Positions 25,076 to 33,821 of a stretch of 64,000 bases of DNA are shown one piece after another (position 1 is the stretch's first letter; each line of letters opens with the position of its first letter). The DNA comes from Paracoccaceae bacterium (GTDB lineage: Bacteria; Pseudomonadota; Alphaproteobacteria; Rhodobacterales; Rhodobacteraceae). The stretch spans positions 1 to 64,000 of the forward strand of contig JANZZL010000121.1 of assembly GCA_026419405.1 (NCBI GenBank), in the 5' to 3' direction. The notes beneath the pieces are model-generated. The model did no database searches, was not told the origin of the DNA, and saw nothing but the letters and a program-made list of their open reading frames with translations. Both the position numbers and the translations under genes were made by a program.

Positions 25076-26443
25076 TCAGAGGTGGTGATAGTCCTCGACG
25101 CCCACGGTGTAGTTGGTGCCCGCGAGCGGCACCCCGGCCATGGCCGAGGCCTCCATCGTCAGCGCCGCGAGGTCCTCGGGCTCGAGCGAATGGATGTTGG
25201 TCTTGCCGCAGGCGCGGGCGAAGAGCTGCGCCTCGATGGTCAGCGTGTGCAGGAAGTTGTAGACGCGCTCGGCCGCCTCGTCGGGGTTGAGGCGCGCCCG
25301 CAGCCTGGGATCCTGCGTGGCCACGCCCACCGGGCAGCGCCCGGTGTGGCAGTGGTAGCAGTAGCCCGCCTCGACGCCGATCTCGGTCTCGTAGTCGGCC
25401 TCGGGGATGTCCTTGTTGCAGTTGAGCGCCATCAGCGCGGCATGGCCGATGGCCACGGCATCGGCGCCGAGCGCCAGCGCCTTGGCCACGTCGCCGCCGT
25501 TGCGGATGCCGCCGGCGTAGACGAGGCTGATCTCGCCGCGCTTGCCGAGGTCGTCGATCGCCTTGCGCGCCTGGCGGATGGCGGCGATGCCGGGGATGCC
25601 GGTATCCTCGGTGGCCACGTGCGGGCCGGCGCCGGTGCCGCCCTCCATCCCGTCGATGTAGATCGAGTCGGGGTCGCACTTCACCGCCATGCGCACGTCG
25701 TCATAGACCCGCGCCGCGCCCAGCTTGAGCTGGATCGGCACCTGCCAGTCGGTCGCCTCGCGGATCTCCTGGATCTTGAGCGCGAGGTCGTCGGGGCCGA
25801 GCCAGTCGGGGTGGCGCGCCGGGCTGCGCTGGTCGATGCCGGCGGGCAGCGAGCGCATCTCGGCCACCTGGTCGGTGACCTTCTGGCCCATGAGGTGGCC
25901 GCCGAGACCCACCTTGCAGCCCTGGCCGATGAAGAACTCGACCGCATCGGCGAGCACCAGGTGGTTGGGGTTGAATCCGTAGCGCGACTGGATGCACTGG
26001 TAGAACCACTTGGTCGAGTAGCGCCGCTCGTCGGGGATCATCCCGCCCTCGCCCGAGCAGGTGGCCGAGCCCGCCATCGTCGCCCCGCGCGCCAGCGCCA
26101 CCTTGGCCTCGTAGCTGAGCGCGCCGAAGCTCATGCCGGTGATGTAGACGGGGATGTCGAGCACGAGCGGCCGCCTGGCGCGCGGGCCGATGACCGTCCT
26201 CGTCTCGCACTTCTCGCGGTAGCCCTCGATGACGAAGCGCGTGAGCGTGCCCGGCAGGAAGGTCAGGTCGTCCCAGTGCGGGATCTTCTTGAACAGCGAG
26301 AAGCCGCGCATCCGGTAGCGGCCGAGCTCGGCCTTCACGTGGATGTCGTCGATCACCTGCGGCGTGAAGATCGAGCTGCGCCCCAGCACGCTGGTGTTGC
26401 GCGAGAGCGGCTTCTTGGTGCGGGGAAGGTCGCCTTCGGCCAT
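25076..26443 (-). CDS. glxD: Glutamate synthase-like FMN domain protein (GlxD/MgsC family)
   Basis: A 455 aa protein equal to the FMN-binding synthase domain of glutamate synthase, encoded as a separate subunit. Visible: GMSFGALSYEAKVALARGA (about 103-121), DGMEGGTGAGP (264-273) and the late barrel motif GGIRNGGDVAKALALGADAVAIG. Cys362, Cys365 and Cys370 in CYHCHTGRCPVG resemble the 3Fe-4S motif of glutamate synthase. The paralogue MgsC at 46408 lacks these cysteines. Together with the GXGXG and amidotransferase subunits upstream it should transfer ammonia or an amide-derived amine to a 2-oxo acid. The symbol follows the rhizobial glxBCD set by resemblance. Confidence 0.85.
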   Translation of the reverse strand: MAEGDLPRTKKPLSRNTSVLGRSSIFTPQVIDDIHVKAELGRYRMRGFSLFKKIPHWDDLTFLPGTLTRFVIEGYREKCETRTVIGPRARRPLVLDIPVYITGMSFGALSYEAKVALARGATMAGSATCSGEGGMIPDERRYSTKWFYQCIQSRYGFNPNHLVLADAVEFFIGQGCKVGLGGHLMGQKVTDQVAEMRSLPAGIDQRSPARHPDWLGPDDLALKIQEIREATDWQVPIQLKLGAARVYDDVRMAVKCDPDSIYIDGMEGGTGAGPHVATEDTGIPGIAAIRQARKAIDDLGKRGEISLVYAGGIRNGGDVAKALALGADAVAIGHAALMALNCNKDIPEADYETEIGVEAGYCYHCHTGRCPVGVATQDPRLRARLNPDEAAERVYNFLHTLTIEAQLFARACGKTNIHSLEPEDLAALTMEASAMAGVPLAGTNYTVGVEDYHHL

Positions 26444-26519
26444 CGGGCACTCCTTGGCTTGCTGCGGGGTCTGCCGGCGGTGCCCCGGTGCGGCCGGGGC
26501 GGCGGCCGGCGTGCCGGGG

Positions 26520-27368
26520 TCAGAGGATCAGCTTCTTCTCGGTGGGCTCGAGGTTGTCGTAGTTCCACAGCTGCTTGCCGGCGACGATCTTCTGGAAGTG
26601 ATCGACGCCCCGTTCGGGCAGCAGCCCGTACATGCGCAGCTTGCGGGTGAGCCAGGCGCGGTCGAGGTCGGTCAGTTCCGCCGGCACGGCATCGACCCCC
26701 AGCGAGCGGATCGTGCCGCCCACGAAGATCATCCCGTCATACATCGAATCCCCGAGGTTCTTGCCGGCATTGCCGCAGATCACCATGCGGCCGCGCTGCA
26801 TCATGAAGCCCGAGAGCGCCCCGGTGTCGCCGCCCACGATGATCGTGCCGCCCTTCATGTCGATCCCGGTGCGCGAGCCGACCGAGCCCTTGCAGACCAG
26901 ATCCCCCCCGCGCATGGCCGCGCCGAAGGTCGAGCCCGCGTTCTTCTCGATGACGACGGTGCCGGCCATCATGTTCTCGGCGCAGGACCAGCCGACGCGG
27001 CCGTTGATGCGCACGTTGGGCCCGTCGATCAGCCCGACGCCGAAGTAGCCGATCGAGCCCTCGATGATCAGGTTCAGCCGGTTGAGGATGCCCACGCCGA
27101 GCGCGTGCTTGCCGCGCGGGTTCCGGATCACGATGGTGCCGTAGCCCTCGGCCATCATCTCGCGGATCCGCCGGTTGACCTCGGTGGTGGTCAGCCCGTC
27201 GGCGTCGATCTCGCCGCGCTTGTTGAAATCGACGTCCTTCGCCCAGGGATAGACGAAGCGTTCCTCCTCGGAAGGCTCGAAGAAGCGCTGCTGGGTGCGG
27301 CCCGTCAGCTGCTCCGTCGTCATGCCCAGATCGCGGGCACGCTCCTCCTGGCTGTTCACGCCTGCCAT
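26520..27368 (-). CDS. glxC: Glutamate synthase-like GXGXG domain protein (GlxC/MgsB family)
   Basis: A 282 aa beta-helix protein corresponding to the C-terminal GXGXG domain of glutamate synthase, with repeated turns such as GYFGVGLIDGPNVRING, GSVGSRTGIDMKGG and GNAGKNLGDSMYDG. This domain bridges the amidotransferase and FMN subunits. It is about 50 aa longer than the MgsB paralogue at 45708 because of an N-terminal extension (to about 55) and a C-terminal one. Its start (ATG 27368, leader AGGAGGTGCGGGT) overlaps the amidotransferase gene by 13 bases. Confidence 0.85.
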   Translation of the reverse strand: MAGVNSQEERARDLGMTTEQLTGRTQQRFFEPSEEERFVYPWAKDVDFNKRGEIDADGLTTTEVNRRIREMMAEGYGTIVIRNPRGKHALGVGILNRLNLIIEGSIGYFGVGLIDGPNVRINGRVGWSCAENMMAGTVVIEKNAGSTFGAAMRGGDLVCKGSVGSRTGIDMKGGTIIVGGDTGALSGFMMQRGRMVICGNAGKNLGDSMYDGMIFVGGTIRSLGVDAVPAELTDLDRAWLTRKLRMYGLLPERGVDHFQKIVAGKQLWNYDNLEPTEKKLIL

Positions 27369-28291
27369 ACCCGCACCTCCTCGTCGTAGGGGTCCCAAGT
27401 GTCGATTTCCTGGGGCAGGATCGCCCGGATCGCGACCTCCTCGGAGGCCATGGCGATCAGGTCGTCGCTCTCGTAGAGCACGAGGGGCTTGGCCGCCATC
27501 GTGTCCTTGGCCATGCCGAGCTGGTCCCTGGTGGCGACGAGGTAGGTGAAGACCCCGTCGATCTCCTGGATCGACCGGCGCAGGCTCTCCTCGAGGCTCA
27601 TGCCCTCGGCAAGGTTGTGGGCGGTGTAGACCGCCAGAAGCTCGCTGTCGCAGTTCGACATGAAGCGGTGGCCCTTGCGCTCCATCTCGCGGCGCATCAG
27701 CCAGTAGTTGGTGATCTGGCCGTTGTGGACGACCGAGACGTCGTTGTAGGGGAAGGCCCAGTAGGGATGGGCCGAGCGGATGTCCACGTCGGATTCGGTG
27801 GCCATGCGGGTGTGGCCGATGGCGTGGGTGCCGCGGAAGCGGGCCAGGTCGTAGTCGCCCGCGACGCGGGCGGCATCGCCGAGATCCTTGATCAGCTCCA
27901 GCCCGTGGCCGAGGCTGAGGATCTCGGTGCCCTCGACCTCCTCGACGTAGCGCGCCAGCGCCTCGGGGTCGCCATCGAGCCGGAGCTCGTAGCGCATGGC
28001 GTAGGGCCGCACGCGCTCGCGCGACAGGATCCTGGCGCCGCGCTTCTCCATGCGCCGCTCGACCTCGGCGATGCGGCCCTCCACCACCTCCTCGATGCCG
28101 TGGCCGCGGGCCATGTCCTCCTGCTCGGCGAGCTTCAGCCGCATCACGTACTCGCCCGCCTTCGGCGTGCCGTAGACCGCAAATCCGGTGGAGTCCGGTC
28201 CGCGGTGCTTCAGCGCCTGGAGCATCGCGGTCATCTCGGCGCCGACGTCCGAGACCCTGCCGCGGTGGATCAGTCCTGCAATCCCGCACAT
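27356..28291 (-). CDS. glxB: Class II glutamine amidotransferase-like subunit (GlxB/MgsA family)
   Basis: A 311 aa N-terminal-nucleophile amidotransferase. Cys2 (MCGIAGL) is the nucleophile after Met removal, and the conserved GHTRMATES, HNGQITN and NCDSELLA motifs are present. In N-methylglutamate synthase the equivalent subunit (MgsA) releases methylamine from gamma-glutamylmethylamide; here the amide donor is unknown. It lies 13 bases after the ligase gene and overlaps the GXGXG gene. Identity of architecture with mgsABC, a few kilobases away, suggests a duplicated and diverged pathway. Confidence 0.87.
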   Translation of the reverse strand: MCGIAGLIHRGRVSDVGAEMTAMLQALKHRGPDSTGFAVYGTPKAGEYVMRLKLAEQEDMARGHGIEEVVEGRIAEVERRMEKRGARILSRERVRPYAMRYELRLDGDPEALARYVEEVEGTEILSLGHGLELIKDLGDAARVAGDYDLARFRGTHAIGHTRMATESDVDIRSAHPYWAFPYNDVSVVHNGQITNYWLMRREMERKGHRFMSNCDSELLAVYTAHNLAEGMSLEESLRRSIQEIDGVFTYLVATRDQLGMAKDTMAAKPLVLYESDDLIAMASEEVAIRAILPQEIDTWDPYDEEVRVWQA

Positions 28292-28304
28292 GGCGCGCCT
28301 CCCT

Positions 28305-29777
28305 TCAGGGCAGGTAGTCGAGGTAGGTCCTGAGGTCCCAGTCGGTGGAAGTGTGCATGAAGCGCTCCCACTCGTCGGTCTTGTATTCGTGGTAGAGCCG
28401 GTACATCTCGCCCGGCAGGGCACTGCGGATCACCTCGTCGGCGGCCAGCGCCTTGAGCGCGTCGCCGAGCGACATGGGCAGCTTCTGCACCTGCTTGCCG
28501 GCCTCCATCGCGGCGTAGATGTTGCGCTCCTCGGGCTCGCCGCAGGGGATCTTGTTGCGGATGCCGTCGTCCATCGCCTTGAGCAGCGCGGCGGCCATCA
28601 GATAGGGGTTGACCATGGCATCGACCGAGCGGAACTCGAACCGCCCCGGCGCCGAGATGCGAAGGCCCGTGGTGCGGTTCTGGAAGCCCCAGTCCTTGAA
28701 CACCGGCGCCCAGAAGCCGGTGTCCCACAGCCGGCGGTAGGAGTTGACGGTGGAACAGCCGATCGCCGTCAGCGCGTCGAGGTGCTTCACGATGCCGCCG
28801 ATCGCATGCTGCCCGACGATCCCCGGCATCTGCGGGTCGTCGCCATCGGGCATGAAGGTGTTCTCGCCGCCCGTGCGGTAGGTGAAGACCGCCTCCATCG
28901 CGGCGATCTGCTTCTGGCCCAGCGTCTTGACCTTCTCGGTCCCGCCGCGCCAGAGCGAGATGTTGTGGTGGCAGCCGTTGCCCGACAGGCCCATGAAGGG
29001 CTTGGTCATGAAGCAGGCGATCAGGTTGAACTCGCGCGCCACCTGGGCGCAGATCTGGCGGTAGGTCGTCAGCCGGTCAGCGGTGCGCAGGCAGTCGTCG
29101 AAGGCGAAGTTGAGCTCGAGCTGGCCCGGCGCGTCCTCGTGATCGCCCTGGATCATGTCGAGCCCCATCGCGCGGGCGTAGTCGATCACCTTCATGTAGA
29201 CCGGGCGCAGGCTCTCGAACTGGTCGATGTGGTAGCAGTAGGGCTTGGAATAGCCCCCCGCCGGCCCGCCGTCCTCGCCGCGCCTGAGCCACATCATCTC
29301 GGGCTCGGTGCCCGAACGCATGTGCATGCCGTGCGTCTGCTGGAACTCGGCATGGATGCGCCGCAGGTTGCCGCGGCAGTCGGCGGTCAGGAACCCGCCG
29401 GGATCCTCGCGCTCCTCGCGGTTGCGGAACAGCGTGCACCACAGCCGCGCCACGCGCCGGTCCCAGGGAAGCTGGCAGAAGGTTTCCGGCTCGGGGATGC
29501 CGACCAGCTCGGCGGCCTCGGGGCCATAGCCCAGGTAGTCGCCGTGGCGGTTCAGGAACAGGTTCATGGTGGCGCCGTAGACGAGCTGGAAGCCCTTCTC
29601 GGCGACGCTCTCCCAATGGTCGGCCGGGATCCCCTTGCCCATGATCCGCCCGGTGACCGAGACGAACTGGAGATAGAGGTAGTCGATCCCCAGCGCGTCG
29701 ATCTTCTGGCGCACCTCGCGGACGAGCGCGTCGCGCCCGTCGGCATGCACGAAGGCCTCGATGTCGGTGACAGCCAC
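28305..29777 (-). CDS. glnT: Glutamine synthetase-like ligase (GlnT/GmaS type)
   Basis: A 490 aa ATP-dependent amide ligase of the glutamine synthetase superfamily, about 55 aa longer than GmaS at 47794. Conserved: GTEPEMMW metal-binding strand, GDHEDAPGQLELNF, FMTKPFMGLSGNGCHHNISLW (ATP and glutamate site, given in part) and GRFEFR. The GTG start at 29777 has GGGAGGG five bases upstream. It leads the ten-gene operon and precedes glxBCD-like genes, the arrangement of rhizobial glnT and of gmaS-mgs clusters. It may amidate glutamate or an analogue with ammonia or a methylated amine. I do not call it gmaS, because a better gmaS is present. Confidence 0.85.
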   Translation of the reverse strand: MAVTDIEAFVHADGRDALVREVRQKIDALGIDYLYLQFVSVTGRIMGKGIPADHWESVAEKGFQLVYGATMNLFLNRHGDYLGYGPEAAELVGIPEPETFCQLPWDRRVARLWCTLFRNREEREDPGGFLTADCRGNLRRIHAEFQQTHGMHMRSGTEPEMMWLRRGEDGGPAGGYSKPYCYHIDQFESLRPVYMKVIDYARAMGLDMIQGDHEDAPGQLELNFAFDDCLRTADRLTTYRQICAQVAREFNLIACFMTKPFMGLSGNGCHHNISLWRGGTEKVKTLGQKQIAAMEAVFTYRTGGENTFMPDGDDPQMPGIVGQHAIGGIVKHLDALTAIGCSTVNSYRRLWDTGFWAPVFKDWGFQNRTTGLRISAPGRFEFRSVDAMVNPYLMAAALLKAMDDGIRNKIPCGEPEERNIYAAMEAGKQVQKLPMSLGDALKALAADEVIRSALPGEMYRLYHEYKTDEWERFMHTSTDWDLRTYLDYLP

Positions 29778-29887
29778 GCTTCCCTCCCTTCGCTGGCGCA
29801 CGCCGCCCGGTGTGGTCTGCGGCGGCTGCCCGCCCGCGCGTCCGGCGCGCCGGCGGGGACGGACTCACCCGTCCCGGAGCGAGTGTG

Positions 29888-29914
29888 AACCAATCTTCAA
29901 CCAGCCTGCAACCA
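29888..29914. promoter_or_regulatory. Three AACCA repeats at exact 11-bp spacing
   Basis: AACCA occurs at 29888-29892, 29899-29903 and 29910-29914, always 11 bases apart, so all three sit on one face of the helix. They lie between the ten-gene operon (start 29777) and the gntR promoter, next to its -35. They are candidate operator sites for the adjacent GntR/FCD regulator or for an activator of the operon. Confidence 0.55.
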
Positions 29915-29917
29915 TTT

Positions 29918-29946
29918 TTGTTCCTTTCGGGGGCGTTTGGTATAGT
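29918..29946 (+). promoter_or_regulatory. Predicted sigma-70 promoter for the gntR gene
   Basis: TTGTTC (29918-29923) and TATAGT (29941-29946) are separated by 17 bases. Transcription would start near 29953, about 65 bases before the chosen gene start. Confidence 0.65.
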
Positions 29947-30018
29947 CAGGCGTGTCGGGATGCTTTCGCCCGGACGGTCGCTATGTTAAGTCCTGCATGC
30001 AAGCAGAGGATGTGCACC

Positions 30019-30717
30019 GTGACAGTTGGCGAGGGCGTGGCAGGGTCGGCAACGACAGGTTCGGCAGACATCGCGGCGGACCTGCGCCGGCAGATCGCGT
30101 CCGCGCGCTTCCTGCAGAACGAGCGCCTGCCGCCCGAGCGCCTTCTGGCCGAGCGCTACGGCGTGGCCCGCGGCACCGTCCGGCAGGCGCTGCGGCAGCT
30201 CGAGGCGCTGGGCTTCGTCGAGCGCCGCGCCGGCAGCGGCACCTACGTGACCTGGTCCGAGGGCCGCGAGGAAACCGACGTGACCGGCATCACCCGGCCG
30301 CTCGAGCTGGTCGATGCCCGCTTCGCGGTCGAGCCGCACATGTGCCGCCTCGCGGTCCTGCGCGCCACCGACGCCGAGCTCAACCGGCTGCGCGGGCGGC
30401 TCGAGGCGATGGAGGCCTGCGAGAACGACAGCGCGCGCTTCGCGCAGATCGACGAGGAGTTCCACCTGGCCCTGGCGCGCTGCACGCAGAACCCGATGAT
30501 CATCTGGATGATGGAGAAGATCCAGGAGGTGCGCAGCCACGTCCAGTGGGCGCGGATGCGGCTGCTCACGCTCAACCCCGAGGTCATCCGCCTCTACAAC
30601 CGCCAGCACCGCGCCGTGGTCGATGCCATCGCCGAGCGCGACCCCGAGCGCGCCGCGCAGGCGATGAAGGCGCATCTGTCCGCGGCCCGCGCCACGCTGG
30701 TGGGCGTTGCCGAATAG
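30019..30717 (+). CDS. GntR-family regulator with FCD effector domain
   Basis: A 232 aa transcription factor: winged helix (about 15-75; LPPERLLAERYGVARGTVRQAL) and a C-terminal all-helical FCD domain (about 95-225) with the metal-ligand pattern DxxFHxxLA (IDEEFHLALARC) and later HRAVVDAI. GTG 30019 is chosen because AGAGGA lies eight bases upstream; ATG at 30010 or 29983 are in-frame alternatives. Divergent from the tmm/tdm operon, it is the likely local regulator. It ends three bases from a convergent amidotransferase gene. Confidence 0.88.
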   Translation: MTVGEGVAGSATTGSADIAADLRRQIASARFLQNERLPPERLLAERYGVARGTVRQALRQLEALGFVERRAGSGTYVTWSEGREETDVTGITRPLELVDARFAVEPHMCRLAVLRATDAELNRLRGRLEAMEACENDSARFAQIDEEFHLALARCTQNPMIIWMMEKIQEVRSHVQWARMRLLTLNPEVIRLYNRQHRAVVDAIAERDPERAAQAMKAHLSAARATLVGVAE

Positions 30718-30720
30718 GCC

Positions 30721-31443
30721 TCAGGCCCCGGCCTGCGCCTGCGCCTGAAGCCAGTTGATGTAGATGCGTTCCGCCAGGCGGTTGAACGCCTCCATGCGGG
30801 CCGCGCACTCCGCCGCGAGCCGGTCCGCGGCGCCGGGGCCGAGCGCGCGGTCCAGCGCCGCGGCATATTCGGGGATCGCCGCCCAGGCCGCCACGGTGTC
30901 GGGCTCCACCTCGACATGGAACTGCATCGACAGCGCGCGCGGCCCCCAGCTCATCGCCTGCACGGCGCAGGCGGGCGAGGTGGCCAGCACGCGCGCACCC
31001 TCGGGCGGGGCCTTCACCTCGGCCCCGTGCCACTGGAGCGTCTCGAAGGGCGCCTCGATCCCGTCGAGGAACAGGCTCTCGGCGCCGGTCTCGGTGAAGG
31101 TCACGGGCATGACGCCGATCTCGGGCGTGCCGGGCCCCACCCGGCCGCCGAGCGCCTCGGCCAGCAGCTGATGCCCGAGGCAGAGGCCGAGGAAGGCCAT
31201 GCCGCGCTCGGCCACCGCGCGACGGATCAGCGCCTTCTCGGCCGCAAGCCAGGGGTGCTCGGCCTCCTGCCAGACATCCATCGGCCCGCCCATCACCCAG
31301 AGGGCGTCGAATCCCTCCGGGTCCGGCGGGCTCTCGCCGCGGTGCAGGTTGACGGCCGTCCATTCGTGCCCGTCCTCGGCGAGCAGCCGGCGGAAGAAGC
31401 CGGGGTGCTCGGCATCGGCGTGCTGGAAGACCAGGATCCGCAT
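30721..31443 (-). CDS. Class I glutamine amidotransferase-like protein
   Basis: A 240 aa protein of the GATase1 family, resembling stand-alone GMP synthase-type amidotransferases. The catalytic Cys is in LCLGHQLLAEALGG and the His/Glu pair in MQFHVEVEP. ATG 31443 follows a G-rich leader (GGGGGGGGAAG). It may hydrolyse a gamma-glutamyl amide. Such proteins occur near gamma-glutamylation pathways, which fits the surrounding amide-forming enzymes, but no substrate can be deduced. It is convergent with gntR and divergent from the ABC importer at 31626. Confidence 0.85.
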   Translation of the reverse strand: MRILVFQHADAEHPGFFRRLLAEDGHEWTAVNLHRGESPPDPEGFDALWVMGGPMDVWQEAEHPWLAAEKALIRRAVAERGMAFLGLCLGHQLLAEALGGRVGPGTPEIGVMPVTFTETGAESLFLDGIEAPFETLQWHGAEVKAPPEGARVLATSPACAVQAMSWGPRALSMQFHVEVEPDTVAAWAAIPEYAAALDRALGPGAADRLAAECAARMEAFNRLAERIYINWLQAQAQAGA

Positions 31444-31524
31444 CTTCCCCCCCCTCGCTGCCGGCGATGCGGCCGCGCCGTTCCGCAAGGACGGCAAGGC
31501 CTTGAACCGCATCTGACCCAAACC

Positions 31525-31533
31525 GAACCAATC
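31525..31533. promoter_or_regulatory. GAACCAATC motif before the ABC importer
   Basis: The same nine bases occur at 29887-29895 in the gntR/operon promoter region, and ATTGGTT (the reverse of its core) occurs upstream of amt at 36939. They may be sites for one regulator. The evidence is sequence identity of a short word only. Confidence 0.35.
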
Positions 31534-31625
31534 CAGCCCGGATTCCTCTCGATTCAGGACCATTCTGCGGCTATCCTGCCGGCAAGACAAGGTGGCGGCC
31601 GGCCACCGAGCCAAGGGAGGAAGCA

Positions 31626-32918
31626 ATGCGCAAGGGTTGGAGCCTGCTGCCGGTCACGCGCCGGCGCTTCATCGGCGGGGCGGCCGCGGGCCTGGCGCTG
31701 GCGCCGGCCGCGGCGCGGCGGGCACCGGCGCAGGACAAGGTGGTGCGCATCGGCTTTCTCGCGCCGCTCACCGGCCCGGTCGCGGCCTGGGGCAAGCCCG
31801 GCCTCGACGGCTGCCGCATCTGGGCCGAACGGGTCAATGCCGCAGGCGGCATCAGGCTGGCCGACGGCAGCCATCAGGTCGAGTTCGTCCCCTACGACGA
31901 CGAATACGACCCCGCCACCGCCCGCGTCGGCGCCACCAAGCTGGTCATGGAGGAGGGCGTCAGCTTCGTGATGATGCTGGGCGGCGACCCCTGGCCCGGC
32001 GCGCAGCCGGTCGCGGACCGCACGGGGATGCTGTTCTCCACCCTGCTGCCCTCCGACCTCGGGCCCGACACGCCGACGCTGATCGCCCCGGCCGAGGTGC
32101 ACCCGGTCTACAACGTGACCGCCGTGGACTGGCTGGCCGAGAACCGCCCCGAACTGAAGACCGCGGTGATGTGCGCCCAGGACGACGCGCTGGGCCTGCC
32201 CTCGGTGGCGACCTACCTCGCCGCCTTCGAGGCTGCCGGGATCGAGATGCTGGAGGAGCCGATCCTCTTCGACCCCGCGACCACCGACTTCGCGCCGATC
32301 GTCACGCGCATGCTCGCCCGGGGGCCGCAGATCGTCTGCCTCGACACCTGCTACACCGACTACGTGCATCCGATCTGCGAACAGCTCTTCCAGCAGGGCT
32401 TCAGGGGGCAGGTGCTCTCCTGCACCGCCGACTTCTACGACCAGATCATCGCCCGCACCTCGAAGGAGTGGGTCGAGGGGATGCTGTTCCAGTTCCCCGA
32501 CTTCGACGACCCGGCGCTGAACGCCGACTTCATCAACTTCGAGGACCCCAACGGGTTCTTCGCCACCTACAACGAACGCCATCCCGGCGAGTGGGGCGCG
32601 GTGAGCTGGGAATACGCCTCGATCATGGATCTCTGGAAGGCCGCCGCCGAGAAGGCGGGCAGCGCCGAGCCCGCCGCGGTGCTGGCGGCGATGAAGGAGG
32701 GCGGCAAGGGCCCGCACATCTTCGGCGAGGCCGAATGGTGGGGGGCCGACCTCTTCGGCATCGACAACGCGCTGGTCGGCAACTGGCCGGTGGTGGCGAT
32801 CGAGGACGGCAAGGCGCGCATCAAGGAGTTCCGCTCGATCCCCGCCTGGTACGACCGGCACGGCGAGATCCTGAAGAAGTGGATGACGGAATACGGCCAG
32901 ATGTGGAACCAGCGCTAG
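31626..32918 (+). CDS. Liv-type ABC transporter substrate-binding protein
   Basis: A 430 aa periplasmic receptor of the peripla_BP_6 family (branched-chain amino acid/amide type). A twin-arginine signal is visible (TRRRFIGGAAAGLALAP), so export is probably by the Tat route, which is unusual but known for this family. The mature part begins VVRIGFLAPLTGPVAAWG. RBS GGGAGGA precedes ATG 31626. It heads a five-gene importer operon between the methylamine operon and the amt-mgd cluster, so the ligand may be a methylated amine, amide or N-methyl amino acid rather than leucine. That substrate is inferred from context. Confidence 0.88.
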   Translation: MRKGWSLLPVTRRRFIGGAAAGLALAPAAARRAPAQDKVVRIGFLAPLTGPVAAWGKPGLDGCRIWAERVNAAGGIRLADGSHQVEFVPYDDEYDPATARVGATKLVMEEGVSFVMMLGGDPWPGAQPVADRTGMLFSTLLPSDLGPDTPTLIAPAEVHPVYNVTAVDWLAENRPELKTAVMCAQDDALGLPSVATYLAAFEAAGIEMLEEPILFDPATTDFAPIVTRMLARGPQIVCLDTCYTDYVHPICEQLFQQGFRGQVLSCTADFYDQIIARTSKEWVEGMLFQFPDFDDPALNADFINFEDPNGFFATYNERHPGEWGAVSWEYASIMDLWKAAAEKAGSAEPAAVLAAMKEGGKGPHIFGEAEWWGADLFGIDNALVGNWPVVAIEDGKARIKEFRSIPAWYDRHGEILKKWMTEYGQMWNQR

Positions 32919-32951
32919 GCCGGGGCGGGCGGGCCTGAGCGGGGCGGGCGG

Positions 32952-33821
32952 ATGGTCGAGTTCCTGGCGCAGACCGGCCTCAACGCGCTCTACGCGGCGA
33001 GCTACCTGTCCCTGATCGCCGTCGGGCTGGTGCTGATCTTCGGCGTCATGCGCGTGATCAACTTCGCGCATGGCGAGCTCTACATGGCGGGTGCCTACTG
33101 CGTGGTGGCGCTCTATGCGCAGGGCCGGGCGCCCTTCCTCGCCGCGGTGGCCGCCGGCGCGGTCTTCGTCGGCCTGCTCGGCCTCCTGATGGAACGGGCG
33201 CTGTTCCGCCCGCTGCGCGACAATCCGCTGGGCGGGCTCGTTGCCTCGATCGGCTTCCTGATGATCCTGCAGGCGGCCGCGGCGATGGGCTTCGGGGTGC
33301 GCATGCAGAACATCCCCCCCGCCAGCCAGGAGGTGCTGGTGATCGCCGACCGGGTGCGCCTCGCCCTGCCCCGGCTCTGGGTGATCATCGCTGCCGCGGT
33401 GCTGCTCTCCGCGCTGTGGCTGTTCCTGAAGCGCACGCGCTTCGGCTGGGCGCTGCGCGCCAGCGCGCAGGACCGCGAGGCGGCGGCGTTGCAGGGCATC
33501 TCGATCGACCGCACGGCGCGGGTCGCCATGTTCATCGGCGCGGCGCTGGCCGGCATCGCCGGGGCGCTGACCGCGCCGATGGTGTCGGTCAACCCCAACA
33601 TGGGCCATTCGGTGATCATCTCGGCCTTCATCATCATCATCGTGGGCGGCATCGGCAGCCTCGAGGGCGCGGTGATCGCCGCCTTCGCCTATGCCTTCGT
33701 GCATACCTTCGTGGCGACCTTCGCCGATGCGGTGATCGCCGACATCGTCGGGCTTCTGCTGATGCTCGCGGTGCTGATCGTGCGGCCGACCGGGCTCATG
33801 GGAACGCGCGACCGTGCCTAG
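32952..33821 (+). CDS. livH: Liv-type ABC permease (LivH family)
   Basis: A 289 aa inner-membrane permease of the LivH family. It shows the start INFAHGELYMAGAY and the late coupling signature IIVGGIGSLEGAVIAAFAYA, ending in RPTGLMG. It forms the importer channel with the LivM-family protein that follows and overlaps it. About eight membrane segments are apparent. Confidence 0.92.
   Translation: MVEFLAQTGLNALYAASYLSLIAVGLVLIFGVMRVINFAHGELYMAGAYCVVALYAQGRAPFLAAVAAGAVFVGLLGLLMERALFRPLRDNPLGGLVASIGFLMILQAAAAMGFGVRMQNIPPASQEVLVIADRVRLALPRLWVIIAAAVLLSALWLFLKRTRFGWALRASAQDREAAALQGISIDRTARVAMFIGAALAGIAGALTAPMVSVNPNMGHSVIISAFIIIIVGGIGSLEGAVIAAFAYAFVHTFVATFADAVIADIVGLLLMLAVLIVRPTGLMGTRDRA

Noticed and set aside
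28305-29777. Naming the first ligase gmaS
   Set aside because: It is about 55 aa longer than GmaS, sits with GlxBCD-type partners that have a different Fe-S motif, and a canonical gmaS is present at 47794 with mgsABC.
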